The translations under genes and the position numbers were made by a program. This document shows, piece after piece, positions 8,955-17,795 of a stretch of DNA of 64,000 nt (position 1 is the stretch's first letter; each line of letters starts with the position of its first letter). The stretch covers positions 1-64,000 of the forward strand of contig JAHCID010000003.1 in NCBI GenBank assembly GCA_026129405.1. Direction: 5' to 3'. The notes under the pieces are model-generated. The model did not search any database. It was given only the letters and a program-made list of their open reading frames with translations, and had not been told where the DNA came from. The stretch comes from a bacterium (GTDB lineage Bacteria > Desulfobacterota > Binatia > DP-6).

Positions 8955-9545
8955 ATGGTTGCGTTGAGCGTACCCAACCCACTGCCGAGAGCCGGAACTC
9001 GGGGGTTTCGGTCGAGGCGCGCGTTGACGGTGATCGCGACGCTGGTGGTGATGTCGGGGGCTGCGGGCTGCTCGCTGTTCGAGGGTCCCCCTCCGCCGCC
9101 GCCCCCGCCCGCGGTCGTGCAGGATCCGGGGCCAGGCTATCCCCACCTCGTGCTGAAGCTGGGGGAGCGCCGGGTGTACCTGGTCGAGGAGGAGGGGAAG
9201 CAGGGGGAGTCGTTTCCGGTGGCAATCGGGAAACATCCGTATCTGACACCGGTCGGCAAGTTCCGCATAAACGAGATGGTGGAGAACCCGGACTGGGTCG
9301 TCTTCGATTGGAAGAACCCGGAGAAGACGCTCGGGCGCATCCCACCGGGGCCGAAGAACCCGCTCGGTCTGCGCTGGATCGGGTTCGCATCCGCACACGG
9401 CTGGGAGATCGGTTTCCACGGCACGCCACGGCCCGAGCTGCTCGGGCAGGCGGTGAGCCATGGATGCGTCCGGATGAAGAACGAAGACGTGGTGAAGGTC
9501 TTCAGCAAGGTCAGCATCGGCACGACGGTCATCGTCGAGCCCTAG
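8955..9545 (+). CDS. L,D-transpeptidase (YkuD) lipoprotein
   Basis: A 196-residue protein whose C-terminal half is a YkuD domain. This includes the conserved HGTP segment and the catalytic motif SHGCVRM with nucleophile C171. Such enzymes make 3-3 cross-links in peptidoglycan or attach proteins to it. The N-terminus has a hydrophobic segment ending SGAAGC, which fits a relaxed lipobox, followed by a Pro-rich tether (EGPPPPPPPP). I chose the ATG at 8955 because it places the signal at the start; the frame is open further upstream but not coding-like there. It is followed by a small glycine-zipper lipoprotein on the same strand. Confidence 0.88.
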   Translation: MVALSVPNPLPRAGTRGFRSRRALTVIATLVVMSGAAGCSLFEGPPPPPPPPAVVQDPGPGYPHLVLKLGERRVYLVEEEGKQGESFPVAIGKHPYLTPVGKFRINEMVENPDWVVFDWKNPEKTLGRIPPGPKNPLGLRWIGFASAHGWEIGFHGTPRPELLGQAVSHGCVRMKNEDVVKVFSKVSIGTTVIVEP

Positions 9546-9702
9546 TCAAGAGCCTGACATCCGCCCCATTCAAGGGAAGCGGGCTTGATGACGATGCGTT
9601 ATTGAACTATTCGCCACGCCAGTTAGCGAAGGGCACGAGAGCGGCGCTTAGGTAGGAGCCAGGAGGCTCCCGAAATCAGTGGTGCCGAAAGGGGAAGCGT
9701 GA

Positions 9703-10050
9703 ATGAACGTAAGAAGGGCAGTAGCAGTGGCAGCCCTCGCAGCTCTCACGGGCTGCTCGGGCATGGACCGAGACGCGTGCATTGCCGTGGGGACGGGAAC
9801 GGGCGCGTTCATCGGCGGAACGGCGGGCACCCTGGGTGCCTACTACGGGTTCCGCGATGACGTGGACGGCGGCAGCCTGAACTGGCGCATGGCCGGAACG
9901 GGCCTCGCAGGCCTCGTGGCCGGTGGCGCCGCCGGTTGGGCGATCGCGAACGCCGTGTGCGAGGAGCCGCCGGCGCCGCCGCCGCCGCCGCGTCCCGCGC
10001 CTCCGCCGCCTCCGCCGCCTCCGCCGCCGTCCGAGCGGCGCGGTGGATGA
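9703..10050 (+). CDS. Glycine-zipper lipoprotein
   Basis: A 115-residue lipoprotein with the lipobox LTGC at about residues 15-18. A Gly/Ala-rich double hydrophobic hairpin follows (GTGTGAFIGGTAGTLGA and GTGLAGLVAGGAAGWAIANA), then a Pro-rich tail (PPPPPRPAPPPPPPPP). The layout matches the N-terminal part of OmpA-family lipoproteins, but the peptidoglycan-binding OmpA domain is missing and replaced by the Pro tail. The leader at 9546-9702 contains small hairpins (for example 9655-9670). It sits next to the L,D-transpeptidase, so an envelope role is likely. Confidence 0.75.
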   Translation: MNVRRAVAVAALAALTGCSGMDRDACIAVGTGTGAFIGGTAGTLGAYYGFRDDVDGGSLNWRMAGTGLAGLVAGGAAGWAIANAVCEEPPAPPPPPRPAPPPPPPPPPPSERRGG

Positions 10051-10071
10051 GGTAGCAGGCTAGAGCAACAA

Positions 10072-10107
10072 CCGAAGGGCGGTCACCACAGGGTGACCGC
10101 CCTTCGG
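10072..10107. terminator. Bidirectional hairpin terminator
   Basis: A perfect 16 bp inverted repeat (CCGAAGGGCGGTCACC and its complement) with a 4-base ACAG loop lies between the converging lipoprotein and helicase genes. It is among the cleanest terminators in the window. Confidence 0.85.
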
Positions 10108-10124
10108 CGTTCGTGGGGCGCGCG

Positions 10125-13100
10125 TCACGCCGCCGCGAGCCGCGCGTCCAGGTAGAACGCCGCCGGCATCGGACGGCGAAGGCGCCAGGTGATCGCCATC
10201 GGGCGCTCGCCCTCGTGGCGCACATAGTCGGCGAGCCCGAGGCACCGGTAGGGCGCCGCGAGCCCGCGCTCGTCCGTGCGGTCGCGACGCACGAAGAGCA
10301 GCACGTGCGAGCCGCGCGTGCGGTGGTGCCGGTAGCGCTGGCCCGCCGCCGAGGCGGCGGCGGTCGTGCTCTGCGACTCCCAGTGGAAGAGGTCGGGGGA
10401 GATCGCATAGTCGCGGTACATCGTCGTCGGTGAGTAGTCGCGCTCCGACTTGTTGGTGGTGACGAAGAAGACGTCGGCGTCGAGCGCCGAGTCGAAGAGC
10501 ACGCCGGCCTGGTGGCGCGCGTAGCGCTGGCCCGGCCGATGACGGTCGAGCGCGGCCAGGATCTCGTCGAGCGTGTAGGCGGCGTGGGTGCGAAGCGGCA
10601 CGTCCAGCTCGAGGGGCCAGGTGAGGTGGTCGGTGCGGTCCTCGACGAGCGGCAGGAGCTGGCGGATCTCGTCGAGCACCGGCGCCGACGCCGCCACGCG
10701 ACGCAGGCCCTCGGCCACATCGATCTGGGCGCCGGCACCGCCCCAGAGCAGGAAGTGGAGCATCGTGTCGATGCGGTCGCCGCTCGGGGCGAGGGTCGCG
10801 AACAGCCGCCGCGCTGCCGCGAGCCGCACGTCGTCGTCGAGGTGGACGAGGCGCGCGACGCCGATGGCGAGCGCTGCCTCCCACTCGCTCGGCGCCTCGG
10901 CGACCATGCCCGCTTCGCGGCGCAGCGCCGTCCATCCGAGCCAGCGGCTGCCGAGCTTGCGATAGAGGTCGCCCGGCTCGAGGCCGGACCACGCGAGGAA
11001 CTCGACGAGGGAAGCGTCGCTGCCGCAGTCGCGCAGGGCCTCGACGAGCCGCCTGCGGCTCATGCCGATCGAGTCGCGGACGTTCTCCAGCACGAGCGCG
11101 GCCGCCTCGCGGTCGAGATCGATGGCGCAGCCGGGCGGCAGCACCGGAAAGCCCTCGTCGACCTTCCGCTTCACCTCGCGCGGCGATCCGCCGGCGAGGG
11201 CGCGATAGCGGACGTCGAAGCGGAACTGCCGGCTCGGGCGGCCAATGAAGTCGAGGACGGTGCAGCAGACCTTGCCCTCGGCGCGACGCAGCCCGCGGCC
11301 GAGCTGCTGCAGGAAGACGGTGGCGCTCTCCGTCGGGCGCAGCAGGAGGAGCGTGTCGACCTCGGGTACGTCGATGCCCTCGTTGAAGAGGTCGACGGTG
11401 AAGAGCACGTTCACCTCCCGGTCGCGCAGCTGCTGCAGGGCGCGGGCGCGGGTGTCGCGGTCGGTATCGCCGGTGATGGCGAGGGCGGGGATGCCGAACG
11501 CCGTGAGCTCGGCGGCTATGAACGCGGCGTGGCGGACGCTAACGCAGAACCCGAGCGCACGCATGGCCGCGACGTCGGGCACCTTGCGGCGGAGGGCCTC
11601 GACGATGATGCCGACCCGCCGGCGCGCGCTCTCGCGGCCGAGGACGTAGACGTTGTCGAGCGCCGCCGGCTCGTAGCCGCCGCGGCTCCACTTCACGGCC
11701 GAGAGGTCGGTGCCGTCGTACAGGCCGAAGTACTGGAAGGGAGCGAGTATCTGCTGCTCGAGCGCCGCCCACAGGCGCAGCTCGGCGGCGATCCGACCGC
11801 CGAAGAAGCGTCGCACGTCGCCGCCGTCGGCCCGCTCCGGGGTGGCGGTGAGGCCGAGGAGCAGGCGGGGCGTCAGGTGTCCGAGGAGCGTCGTGTACGT
11901 CGTCGCCTCGGCATGGTGCACCTCGTCGACGATGACGACGTCGAAGGCGTCGGGCGCGAGGGCGGCGAGGTCGGCCTTGGCCAGCGTCTGGATCGATGCG
12001 AAGACGTGCCGGCCCTCGGTGGGGCGCTCGCCGTCCACCCACAGCTCGCCGAAGGTCTGGTCGCGCAGCACCTCGCGGAAGACAGCACGGCTCTGCCGCA
12101 GGATCTCGCGGCGATGGGCGACGAAGAGGAGGCGCGCCGGTGCCAGCTCCGCGCGCACTCGCCGGTAGTCGAGCGCCGCGATGACGGTCTTGCCGGTGCC
12201 GGTGGCGGCGACGACGAGGTTCCTCCAGCGATCGTGCAGCGTGCGCTCGGCGGCGAGCGCGTCCAGGATGAGGCGCTGAAACGGATAGGGCTGGATGTCG
12301 AGCCCGGCGAGCGGCGTGTCGGGATCGGGCGCCGTGCGTGCGACGGCCCTGGCGAAACGCTCGTGCTGCGCAGGCCCGTACGGCTCGAACTCGGGGTCGT
12401 TCCAGTACGCCTCGAACGTGCCGGAAAAATGGTCGAGCACGTGCGGCGTCTCGATGGCGGAAAGGCGCACGTTCCACTCGAGCCCGTCGAGCAGCGCCGA
12501 CGCCGACAGGTTCGACGAGCCGATGTATGCCGTGGAGTAGCCGCTGTCGCGATGGAACAGCCAGGCTTTGGCGTGCAGCCGGGTTCGCGAGACGTCGTAC
12601 GACACCTTCACCTCGGCGCCCCACTCGGCGAGTGCATCGAGGGCGCGGGCTTCGGTCGAGCCGGTGTAGACGGTGGTGAGGACGCGCAGGCGGCGTCCGG
12701 CGTCGAGCAGGCGGCGGAGCTGCGGCTCGAGGAGGCGCAGTCCGTACCAGCGCACGAAGGCGCAGACGAGGTCGACGGCATCGGCGCTGGCCAGCTCGCG
12801 CTGGATCTCGTGGCCGATGCGGTGCTCGCCGCGGCCGTTCACGAGCAGGCCCGAGACGGCGAGCGGCACGCCGGGACGCTCGGGCGCCGCCGGCGCCGTA
12901 ACGCCGTCGCGGACGACTACGGCGCGCAGCTCGTCGGCGGTGTCGGCGACGCGCTCGCCGTCGAGCCATGGGTCGGCGCCGAGGCGCGCGCGTAGCGCGT
13001 CCACGACGGCGTTGGCGAGGGCGATCTGGGCCTCGAGGCGCACGCGGCCGTCGCCGGGGACGTCGCGCAGCACGGCGCTCAACGTCGCGGCGAGGTGGCG

Positions 13101-13232
13101 GGCGAGGACCCGGTGGGCGTCGGCGGGGTCGAGGGCCGCGCGGTCGACGTGGTCACCGAGGGTGCGGAGGAGGGCGTCGAGGGAGGTGGTGACGAGGCGC
13201 TCGTAGAGGCCGCGGGCGAGGGGCGGGGGCAC
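10125..13232 (-). CDS. PLD-nuclease/SF2 helicase/DUF3427 defence-type protein
   Basis: About 1035 residues. An N-terminal helical part is followed by a phospholipase-D-like domain with an HxK motif (RLHAKAWLFHRDSG, near residue 220). Next is an SF2 helicase with Walker A AATGTGKT (near 344), DEVHH box II (near 434), GLTATPERADG motif III, and the QQLGRGLRR motif VI. A DUF3427 C-terminal domain ends the protein. This architecture is known from restriction-like defence loci, where the PLD domain probably cuts DNA. I set the start at the GTG at 13232, where the protein-like sequence begins; the open frame upstream runs antisense to the TOTE remnant and looks non-coding. It is the only large gene in the 10-18.6 kb island that reads intact. 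Confidence 0.85.
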   Translation of the reverse strand: MPPPLARGLYERLVTTSLDALLRTLGDHVDRAALDPADAHRVLARHLAATLSAVLRDVPGDGRVRLEAQIALANAVVDALRARLGADPWLDGERVADTADELRAVVVRDGVTAPAAPERPGVPLAVSGLLVNGRGEHRIGHEIQRELASADAVDLVCAFVRWYGLRLLEPQLRRLLDAGRRLRVLTTVYTGSTEARALDALAEWGAEVKVSYDVSRTRLHAKAWLFHRDSGYSTAYIGSSNLSASALLDGLEWNVRLSAIETPHVLDHFSGTFEAYWNDPEFEPYGPAQHERFARAVARTAPDPDTPLAGLDIQPYPFQRLILDALAAERTLHDRWRNLVVAATGTGKTVIAALDYRRVRAELAPARLLFVAHRREILRQSRAVFREVLRDQTFGELWVDGERPTEGRHVFASIQTLAKADLAALAPDAFDVVIVDEVHHAEATTYTTLLGHLTPRLLLGLTATPERADGGDVRRFFGGRIAAELRLWAALEQQILAPFQYFGLYDGTDLSAVKWSRGGYEPAALDNVYVLGRESARRRVGIIVEALRRKVPDVAAMRALGFCVSVRHAAFIAAELTAFGIPALAITGDTDRDTRARALQQLRDREVNVLFTVDLFNEGIDVPEVDTLLLLRPTESATVFLQQLGRGLRRAEGKVCCTVLDFIGRPSRQFRFDVRYRALAGGSPREVKRKVDEGFPVLPPGCAIDLDREAAALVLENVRDSIGMSRRRLVEALRDCGSDASLVEFLAWSGLEPGDLYRKLGSRWLGWTALRREAGMVAEAPSEWEAALAIGVARLVHLDDDVRLAAARRLFATLAPSGDRIDTMLHFLLWGGAGAQIDVAEGLRRVAASAPVLDEIRQLLPLVEDRTDHLTWPLELDVPLRTHAAYTLDEILAALDRHRPGQRYARHQAGVLFDSALDADVFFVTTNKSERDYSPTTMYRDYAISPDLFHWESQSTTAAASAAGQRYRHHRTRGSHVLLFVRRDRTDERGLAAPYRCLGLADYVRHEGERPMAITWRLRRPMPAAFYLDARLAAA

Positions 13233-13617
13233 CGGGGTGCGTATGGCGCGGCGCGGGGCGGAGGGCAAGGATGCGCGGCTTTCTAGGCGTGCGGGCGTGG
13301 CGAAGTACGCCGGCGTACGAACGAACAATCGCCCGACGTACGGCCGAAGCGCTGCTGACCAGGGACGAGCAGCTCCGGGCGCGCTACGACCGCTCGGTGT
13401 GGGTGGGTTCGGCGGCTCGGCATGGAGCCTGCGCGCGTGGATCGCCCCCGAGAGGGTGCGCCTCGCCCGCGATTCGCTTCCGCCCCCCCGCGACGAGCCC
13501 GCGCTTCGCCTTCGCGCCGCGCGCCGCCGCCGAGCCCGCCGCGGTGAGGAGGTCGGCGTGCGCGACCCGGCGCAGCATGAAGAACAGCTCCAGCGCCGCG
13601 TCGAGCCGCACGGCGAC
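13233..13617. other. Junction between divergent defence genes, no recognisable gene
   Basis: This stretch lies between the helicase start and the first recognisable residues of the TOTE remnant. Open frames on both strands are Arg/Ala-rich shadows. If the TOTE gene was once whole, its primase N-terminus should be here, but I cannot see it in any frame, so it is deleted or too scrambled to read. Confidence 0.4.
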
Positions 13618-14912
13618 GGGGGATTCGGCAACCTGATCGCGCTGCCGCTGCAGCTCGCGGCTCGGCAGCGGGGCAACACGCTGTTCGTCGACGATCGGCT
13701 TTCGCCGTTCCCGGACCAGTGGGCGTTCCTGGCGGGCATCCCGCGGATCGCGCCCCCCACGGTGGACGCGTTGGCGGAAGAAGGCGGCCGGCTCGGACGC
13801 ATCGTCGGCGTGCCGATCAGCGTCACGGGGGACGACGAGGGTGGCGTTCCCTGGGTGATTCCATCCTCGCGCCGCCCGAAGGTCGACCCGATCGTCGAGC
13901 CGATCCCCGACGAGGTGCGAGCGGTACTGTCGCATCGACTGTTCATCGAGAAGGGCCGCCTGTCTTCGGCGCTGCTCAACCAGGCGAAGCGACTGGCGGC
14001 GTTCCAGAATCCGGAGTTCTACCGGCGGCAGAAGGCTCGACTCTCGACGGCGCTCACGCCGCGCGTGATCGCATGCGCCGAGGACCTGCCGCACCACATC
14101 GCCCTGCCGAGGGGATGCACGGAAGGGCTCGTCGAGCTCCTGCGGGGGCTCGGGGCGGACCTGCGGCTGGAGGATTCGAGCGAGTGCTGGCAGCGATGAA
14201 GGCGCGCTACGTGACCGGCCTCACGGCGACGCCCTACCGACGCGACGGCCACCAGCCGATCATCTACATGCAGTGCGGTCCCGTGCGGCACGTCGTCGAC
14301 GCGCGCGCACTCGCGGGGGGGCGGCCCTTCGGGCATCGACTCGTCTGCCGGGAGACGGCCTTCCGACACCAAGAGGGCGCGGTCGCGGTTGGCATCCAGG
14401 ACATGTACGCCAGCTTGGCCGCGGACAGCGCGCGCAACGACCAGATTCTCGGCGACATCGTCTCGGCGGTGGCGGCCGGGCGTTGCCCGCTGGTCCTGAC
14501 GGAACGGCGTGATCACCTCGACCTCCTGGCCGGGAAGCTGCGGGCCTTCGCACGCCACGTCGTCGTGTTGTGCGGCGGTGGCCGAGCCCGTGAGCGGCGG
14601 GAGGCATTGGCGCAGCTGGCCGCGATCCCCGCCGACGAGGAGCGGGTCGTGGTCGCCACCGGCAGGTATGCGGGGAAAGGATTCGACGACGCACGGCTCG
14701 ACACCCTGTTCCTCGCCATGCCGATCGCCTGGAAGGGCACCCTGGTGCAGTACGCCGGCCGCCTGCACCGCTCGCATCCGGAGAAGCGGGAGGTCGTGAT
14801 CTACGACTATGTCGATCCCGAAGTGCCGGTGCTGGCGCGGATGTTCGAGAAGCGCCTGCGTGGGTATCGGGCGTTGGGCTACGAGGTGTCGAGGGCAGGA
14901 GGCCGCGGCTGA
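13618..14912 (+). pseudogene. TOTE-type primase-helicase remnant with ATPase core deleted
   Basis: From about 13618 frame 1 reads GGFGNLIALPLQ, then NTLFVDDRLSPFPDQWAFLA, the hallmark of the archaeo-eukaryotic primase domain in TOTE conflict-system proteins. It continues to LRLEDSS and a stop at 14199. From 14172 another frame reads GFERVLAAMKARYVTGLTATP, then helicase C-terminal motifs (VVATGRYAGKGFDD, LVQYAGRLHRSH) to a stop at 14912. In intact relatives roughly 130-150 residues with Walker A and the DExx box lie between these two parts. Here they are fused out of frame, so the gene has an internal deletion. The N-terminal half of the primase is also missing. It cannot encode an active ATPase. 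Confidence 0.75.
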
Positions 14913-14991
14913 GGACAACGGCCGGCGATGGTGTCTCGCGAAGCAACGCAGTTCATAGCAAGGTGTCCGGCCCGCGGGCTGTACGATGCGC

Positions 14992-15423
14992 ATGACGATC
15001 GAGGAGGCGATCGCGCCCGCCGTCGACAAGGGCCGCGGGCACAAGGATCAGGCGGGCCGGGCGTACATCTGGCCCCGCTGCGCGTAGCCCTTCGCCTCGA
15101 CGACGATGACGCGCGCATGGCGGCCGTGCTGCACGACGTCGTAGAGGATACGATCACGACCCTCGACGACCTCCGCGCGCTCGGCGTCCCGGAGCACGTC
15201 GTCGTCGCGGTGGACCATCTGACCAAGCGCCCGGAGGAGCGTGGCGACGAACTACCTGACGTTCATCCGGCGGGCGAAGCGCGATCCGATCGCGCGGCAC
15301 GTGAAGAAGGCCGATCTGCTCGACAACTCCGATCCCGCGCGGGTGGCGGAGCTGAAGCCGGACACGCGGAAGCGGCTGCAGCGTCGCTACGGCGAAGCGC
15401 TCGCGGAGCTGGAGGAGGAGTAG
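14992..15423 (+). pseudogene. HD-domain hydrolase remnant with two frameshifts
   Basis: The ATG at 14992 opens MTIEEAIAPAVDKGRGHKDQ, the start of a RelA/SpoT-like HD phosphohydrolase. The frame hits a stop near 15088. Meanwhile another frame carries on with DDDARMAAVLHDVVEDT (the HD metal site), then DDLRALGVPEHVV. Near 15240 the reading returns to the first frame with NYLTFIRRAKRDPIARHVKK and ends at 15423. The breaks look like one lost C (near 15062) and one extra A (near 15251). Restored, it would be about 143 residues. The family acts on nucleotide alarmones or similar substrates; activity is unlikely if the shifts are real. Confidence 0.7.
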
Positions 15424-15424
15424 G

Positions 15425-16373
15425 GTGCCAAGCTCGACCGAGAGCTTCCTCGCCATGCTCCGCCACCTGCGGCTCGACCGGAGCCAGGGCGTGGTGAAGC
15501 CCAACAAGCCGCTGCTGGTCGCCGCCGTGATCCTGCTGATCGGCAAGGGCAAGATACGCACGCCCGACGTCGCGCTCGACGGCGGCCTCACGAGCGCGTT
15601 CCGCCAGCTCCTCGCGCTGCTCTTCCCCGACTGGAAGCTCGGCAGGAGCCCCCGAGTACCCGTTCCGCCACCTCGAGACCGACGGTTTCTGGAAGCTCGT
15701 CCCGAAAGACGGCGCGACGGGAGCGCTCGAGGCGTCGCGCGACCTCGGCGGCCGCGCCTGGACGATGCTGAAACACGTCGCGTTTGCACGCATGGAGGCG
15801 GGGATATTCAAGACCCTCGCACAGTCGCCCGAGCTGCGCGCCCAGGTCCTCGATCTGCTGTGCGCCTGGTACCTGCCCGCCGGTTCGCGCGTGACACTGT
15901 CGAGATTCGAGGGCGCCGAGTCGCTGGGCACGGCGAAGACGACGGCGGCGATCCTCTCGGAGAAGGCGCTCGAGGAGAGTCTGGTGCGCGAGTGGGCGCG
16001 GACGGCCTTTGCCGAGCTGGGCATCGAGTTGGCGCACCCGGAGAAGCACCGCCGTCCGTGCCGCCAGGTGCTGACGCCGGTGAACGCGATCGACCTCCTC
16101 GGCTATCACCCGGAGCGCAAGGAGTGGTGGGTGATCGAGCTGAAGCACGGCCGCCCGGGCGACGAGGTGGTGGGCCAGGTGAGCCGCTACCTCCAGTGGG
16201 TCTCGGAGGAGTGCGCGCAGCGCGGCGAGACGGCGCGCGGGGCGGTGGTCGCGCGGGATGCGGACGCGAAGCTGCGGTACGCGGTGCGGGCGAACCCGCG
16301 GCTGTCGTTGTGGACGTGGGACGAGGGGTTGAACGTGACCGTCGTCGAAGGGGCGGCGGAATCGACGACCTGA
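15425..16373 (+). pseudogene. Head domain plus NucS-like endonuclease, one frameshift
   Basis: A GTG at 15425, two bases after the HD remnant, opens a helical head domain (LRHLRLDRSQGVVKPNKPLL) like those at the N-terminus of ScoMcrA-type and HNH restriction proteins. At a CCCCC run (15649-15653) the frame breaks, and removing one C continues it as SPEYPFRHLETDGFWKL. The C-terminal half has a NucS/DUF91-like PD-(D/E)xK nuclease core with NAIDLLGY, WWVIELKHGRPGDE and the QVSRYLQWV helix. Restored, it would be about 315 residues. It is probably a nuclease that restricts modified or foreign DNA; target unknown. Confidence 0.7.
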
Positions 16374-16415
16374 GCTGGCAGGCGGATGCCGGTCGCTCCG
16401 GCCTCGAATCACGCG

Positions 16416-16702
16416 TCAGAAAGCCGCGTCGACATCGCGAGCGCCGCTCAAGACACGAATCACGTCGATGCCGTTCCGAATCGGCTCGTAGAAGACAACG
16501 TACTTCCCGACCGGGAAGCTCCGGATCGCCGGGCCGAGCTCGGGACGTGCGCGTCCCATCTCGGGGGGGCTGCGAGCAACTCGAAGCGTGAAGCGAAGTG
16601 GTCGATCAAGCGGTCGCTCGCGTCGAGATCGTCCTCCGCGATGTAGAGGGCGATCTCGAGAAGGTCAGCGTCGGCCTGCGGGCGCCGCGTGACCCGGCTC
16701 AT
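16416..16702 (-). pseudogene. parE: ParE toxin, frameshifted in a 7-G run
   Basis: The ATG at 16702 overlaps the parD stop by ATGA. It opens MSRVTRRPQADADLLEIALY and AEDDLDASDRLIDHFASRFE, a typical RelE/ParE N-terminus. At the homopolymer 16563-16569 (G7 on the plus strand) the frame is lost. In the shifted frame the rest is perfect: ELGPAIRSFPVGKYVVFYEP, then IDVIRVLSGARDVDAAF and a stop at 16416-16418. One added C in the run restores a 95-residue toxin, the family's normal length. ParE-type toxins usually poison gyrase. Either phase variation, loss of function or a sequencing error is possible. Confidence 0.75.
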
Positions 16703-16956
16703 TGTCGCCTGCTGGACTTCACTCGGTTGCGAACGCGGCGCTTCAGGTCGGCAGCGTCGAAGGCCGCCGAGGGGCCGCTGTTGAGCCCTTCCTGGATGTC
16801 GCGGCGAAGCTCTTCGATCCGGAGGCTCTTGAGGCGATCGCGCTCGTCGAGAAGGCGTAGTGCCTCGCGGACCACCTCGCTGGCGGAGAGGTACAAGCCG
16901 CTCTTCACCTTGTCGTTGACGAGCTGCTCCAGCTCCTTGGTCAGGGATACGTTCAC
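16699..16956 (-). CDS. parD: ParD-type antitoxin
   Basis: An 85-residue antitoxin. The N-terminus MNVSLTKELEQLVNDKVKSG is the ribbon-helix-helix DNA-binding part that autoregulates the operon, and SASEVVREALRLLDERD is its second helix. A charged C-terminus would bind and block ParE. It is intact although its toxin partner is frameshifted. It lies 5' of parE with a 4-base overlap. The promoter must be in 16957-17146, divergent from the Phd/PIN pair. Confidence 0.85.
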   Translation of the reverse strand: MNVSLTKELEQLVNDKVKSGLYLSASEVVREALRLLDERDRLKSLRIEELRRDIQEGLNSGPSAAFDAADLKRRVRNRVKSSRRQ

Positions 16957-17146
16957 GGCGGTAGTCTACCCCAGTGGCGAGGGATGGCAAAGATTGGCAT
17001 CGGCTGGAGGCCGTGCTGCAGGAGCGTCTCCCGGCACACCACGGAAGGGCAGGCGGGTCGAGGTCGATACGGCGGGGGCAGGGGTGCCGTGGTCGGCGTT
17101 CGAGTATGGGGTGCTGAGCCACTTGCCGTAATGAACAGGCGGTAGA

Positions 17147-17196
17147 CTCGTACGTACGAGGCTGCGCTTGACGTACGTTCGCTGGCGCCCGTACGG
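17147..17196 (+). promoter_or_regulatory. Promoter with three CGTACG-core palindromes (antitoxin operator)
   Basis: Three palindromes precede the antitoxin gene: CTCGTACGTACGAG at 17147-17160, ACGTACGT at 17171-17178 and CCGTACGG at 17189-17196. Their centres are 21 and 18 bases apart, about two helical turns. A TTGACG -35-like box (17168-17173) and a TACGGT -10-like box (17192-17197) are interleaved with them. This is what an autorepressed toxin-antitoxin operator looks like. Binding is inferred, not shown. Confidence 0.65.
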
Positions 17197-17203
17197 TCGA
17201 TCC

Positions 17204-17431
17204 ATGGCCGATCGGATCACGGCGTCGAAGCTGCGCGAAAACGTCTATCGCATCCTCGACCAGGTTCTCGAGTCGGGTCGCCCCGTAGAGATCGAGCGGC
17301 GGGGCCGCACGGTGCGGCTGGTGCCGGTCGAGCCGCCGAGCAGGCTCTCGCGCCTCAAGCGACGACGCTTCATCAAAGGCGACCCCGAGGCCCTGGTGCA
17401 TCTCGACTGGTCGAAGGAATGGAAGCCGTGA
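17204..17431 (+). CDS. Phd/YefM-type antitoxin
   Basis: A 75-residue protein. The N-terminus MADRITASKLRENVYRILDQ and VEIERRGRTVRLVPVE match the Phd/YefM fold, which dimerises and binds operator DNA. The Lys/Arg-rich C-terminus (RLKRRRFIKGDPEALVHLDW) would wrap the toxin. It overlaps the PIN toxin start by GTGA. I chose the ATG at 17204 over an upstream in-frame start because the operator lies immediately before it. Confidence 0.85.
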   Translation: MADRITASKLRENVYRILDQVLESGRPVEIERRGRTVRLVPVEPPSRLSRLKRRRFIKGDPEALVHLDWSKEWKP

Positions 17432-17795
17432 CGTATCTCGACACCCACGTCGTCGCTCGTGCGAGCTCGATCGCGTGCCGGAGCCGGCGCGTGCCGCAAT
17501 CGAGCGGAACGAGCTCCTCGTGTCCCCGATGGTGCTGCTCGAGCTGCAGTATCTCTACGAGGTGAAGCGCACCACGCAGCCGGCGCGCGCGGTGCTGGGC
17601 GCGTTGCGCGAGGAGATCGGCATCCGCGTCTGTGACGCGCCCTGGGCGAACGTCGTAGCGCTCGCGACCGGGCTCGCCTGGACGCGCGACCCATTCGACA
17701 GGCTCATCGTGGCCCACGCCATGCTTCGCGAGGCGGCGCTGGTGACGAAGGACCGTCAGATACACACGCGCTACAAGCGCGCGATCTGGTCATAG
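17428..17795 (+). pseudogene. PIN-domain (VapC-like) toxin with N-terminal deletion/frameshift
   Basis: The GTG at 17428 opens VTYLDTHVVA, the PIN beta strand with the first catalytic Asp. The frame is lost at about 17458. A different frame resumes at once with ELDRVPEPARAAIERNELLV, then LLELQYLYEVK, WTRDPFDRLIVAHA and LVTKDRQI, which carry the remaining acidic residues, to a stop at 17795. Relatives have about four more residues at the break, so a small deletion of 3n+1 bases is likely. PIN toxins are RNases. The antitoxin upstream is intact. Confidence 0.7.

Noticed and set aside
9546-9702. A riboswitch in the leader of the glycine-zipper lipoprotein
   Set aside because: Small hairpins are present, but I could match them to no known riboswitch core such as cyclic-di-GMP.
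10512-12995. An 827-codon open frame antisense to the helicase
   Set aside because: The minus strand carries all SF2 helicase and PLD motifs; the plus frame has none.
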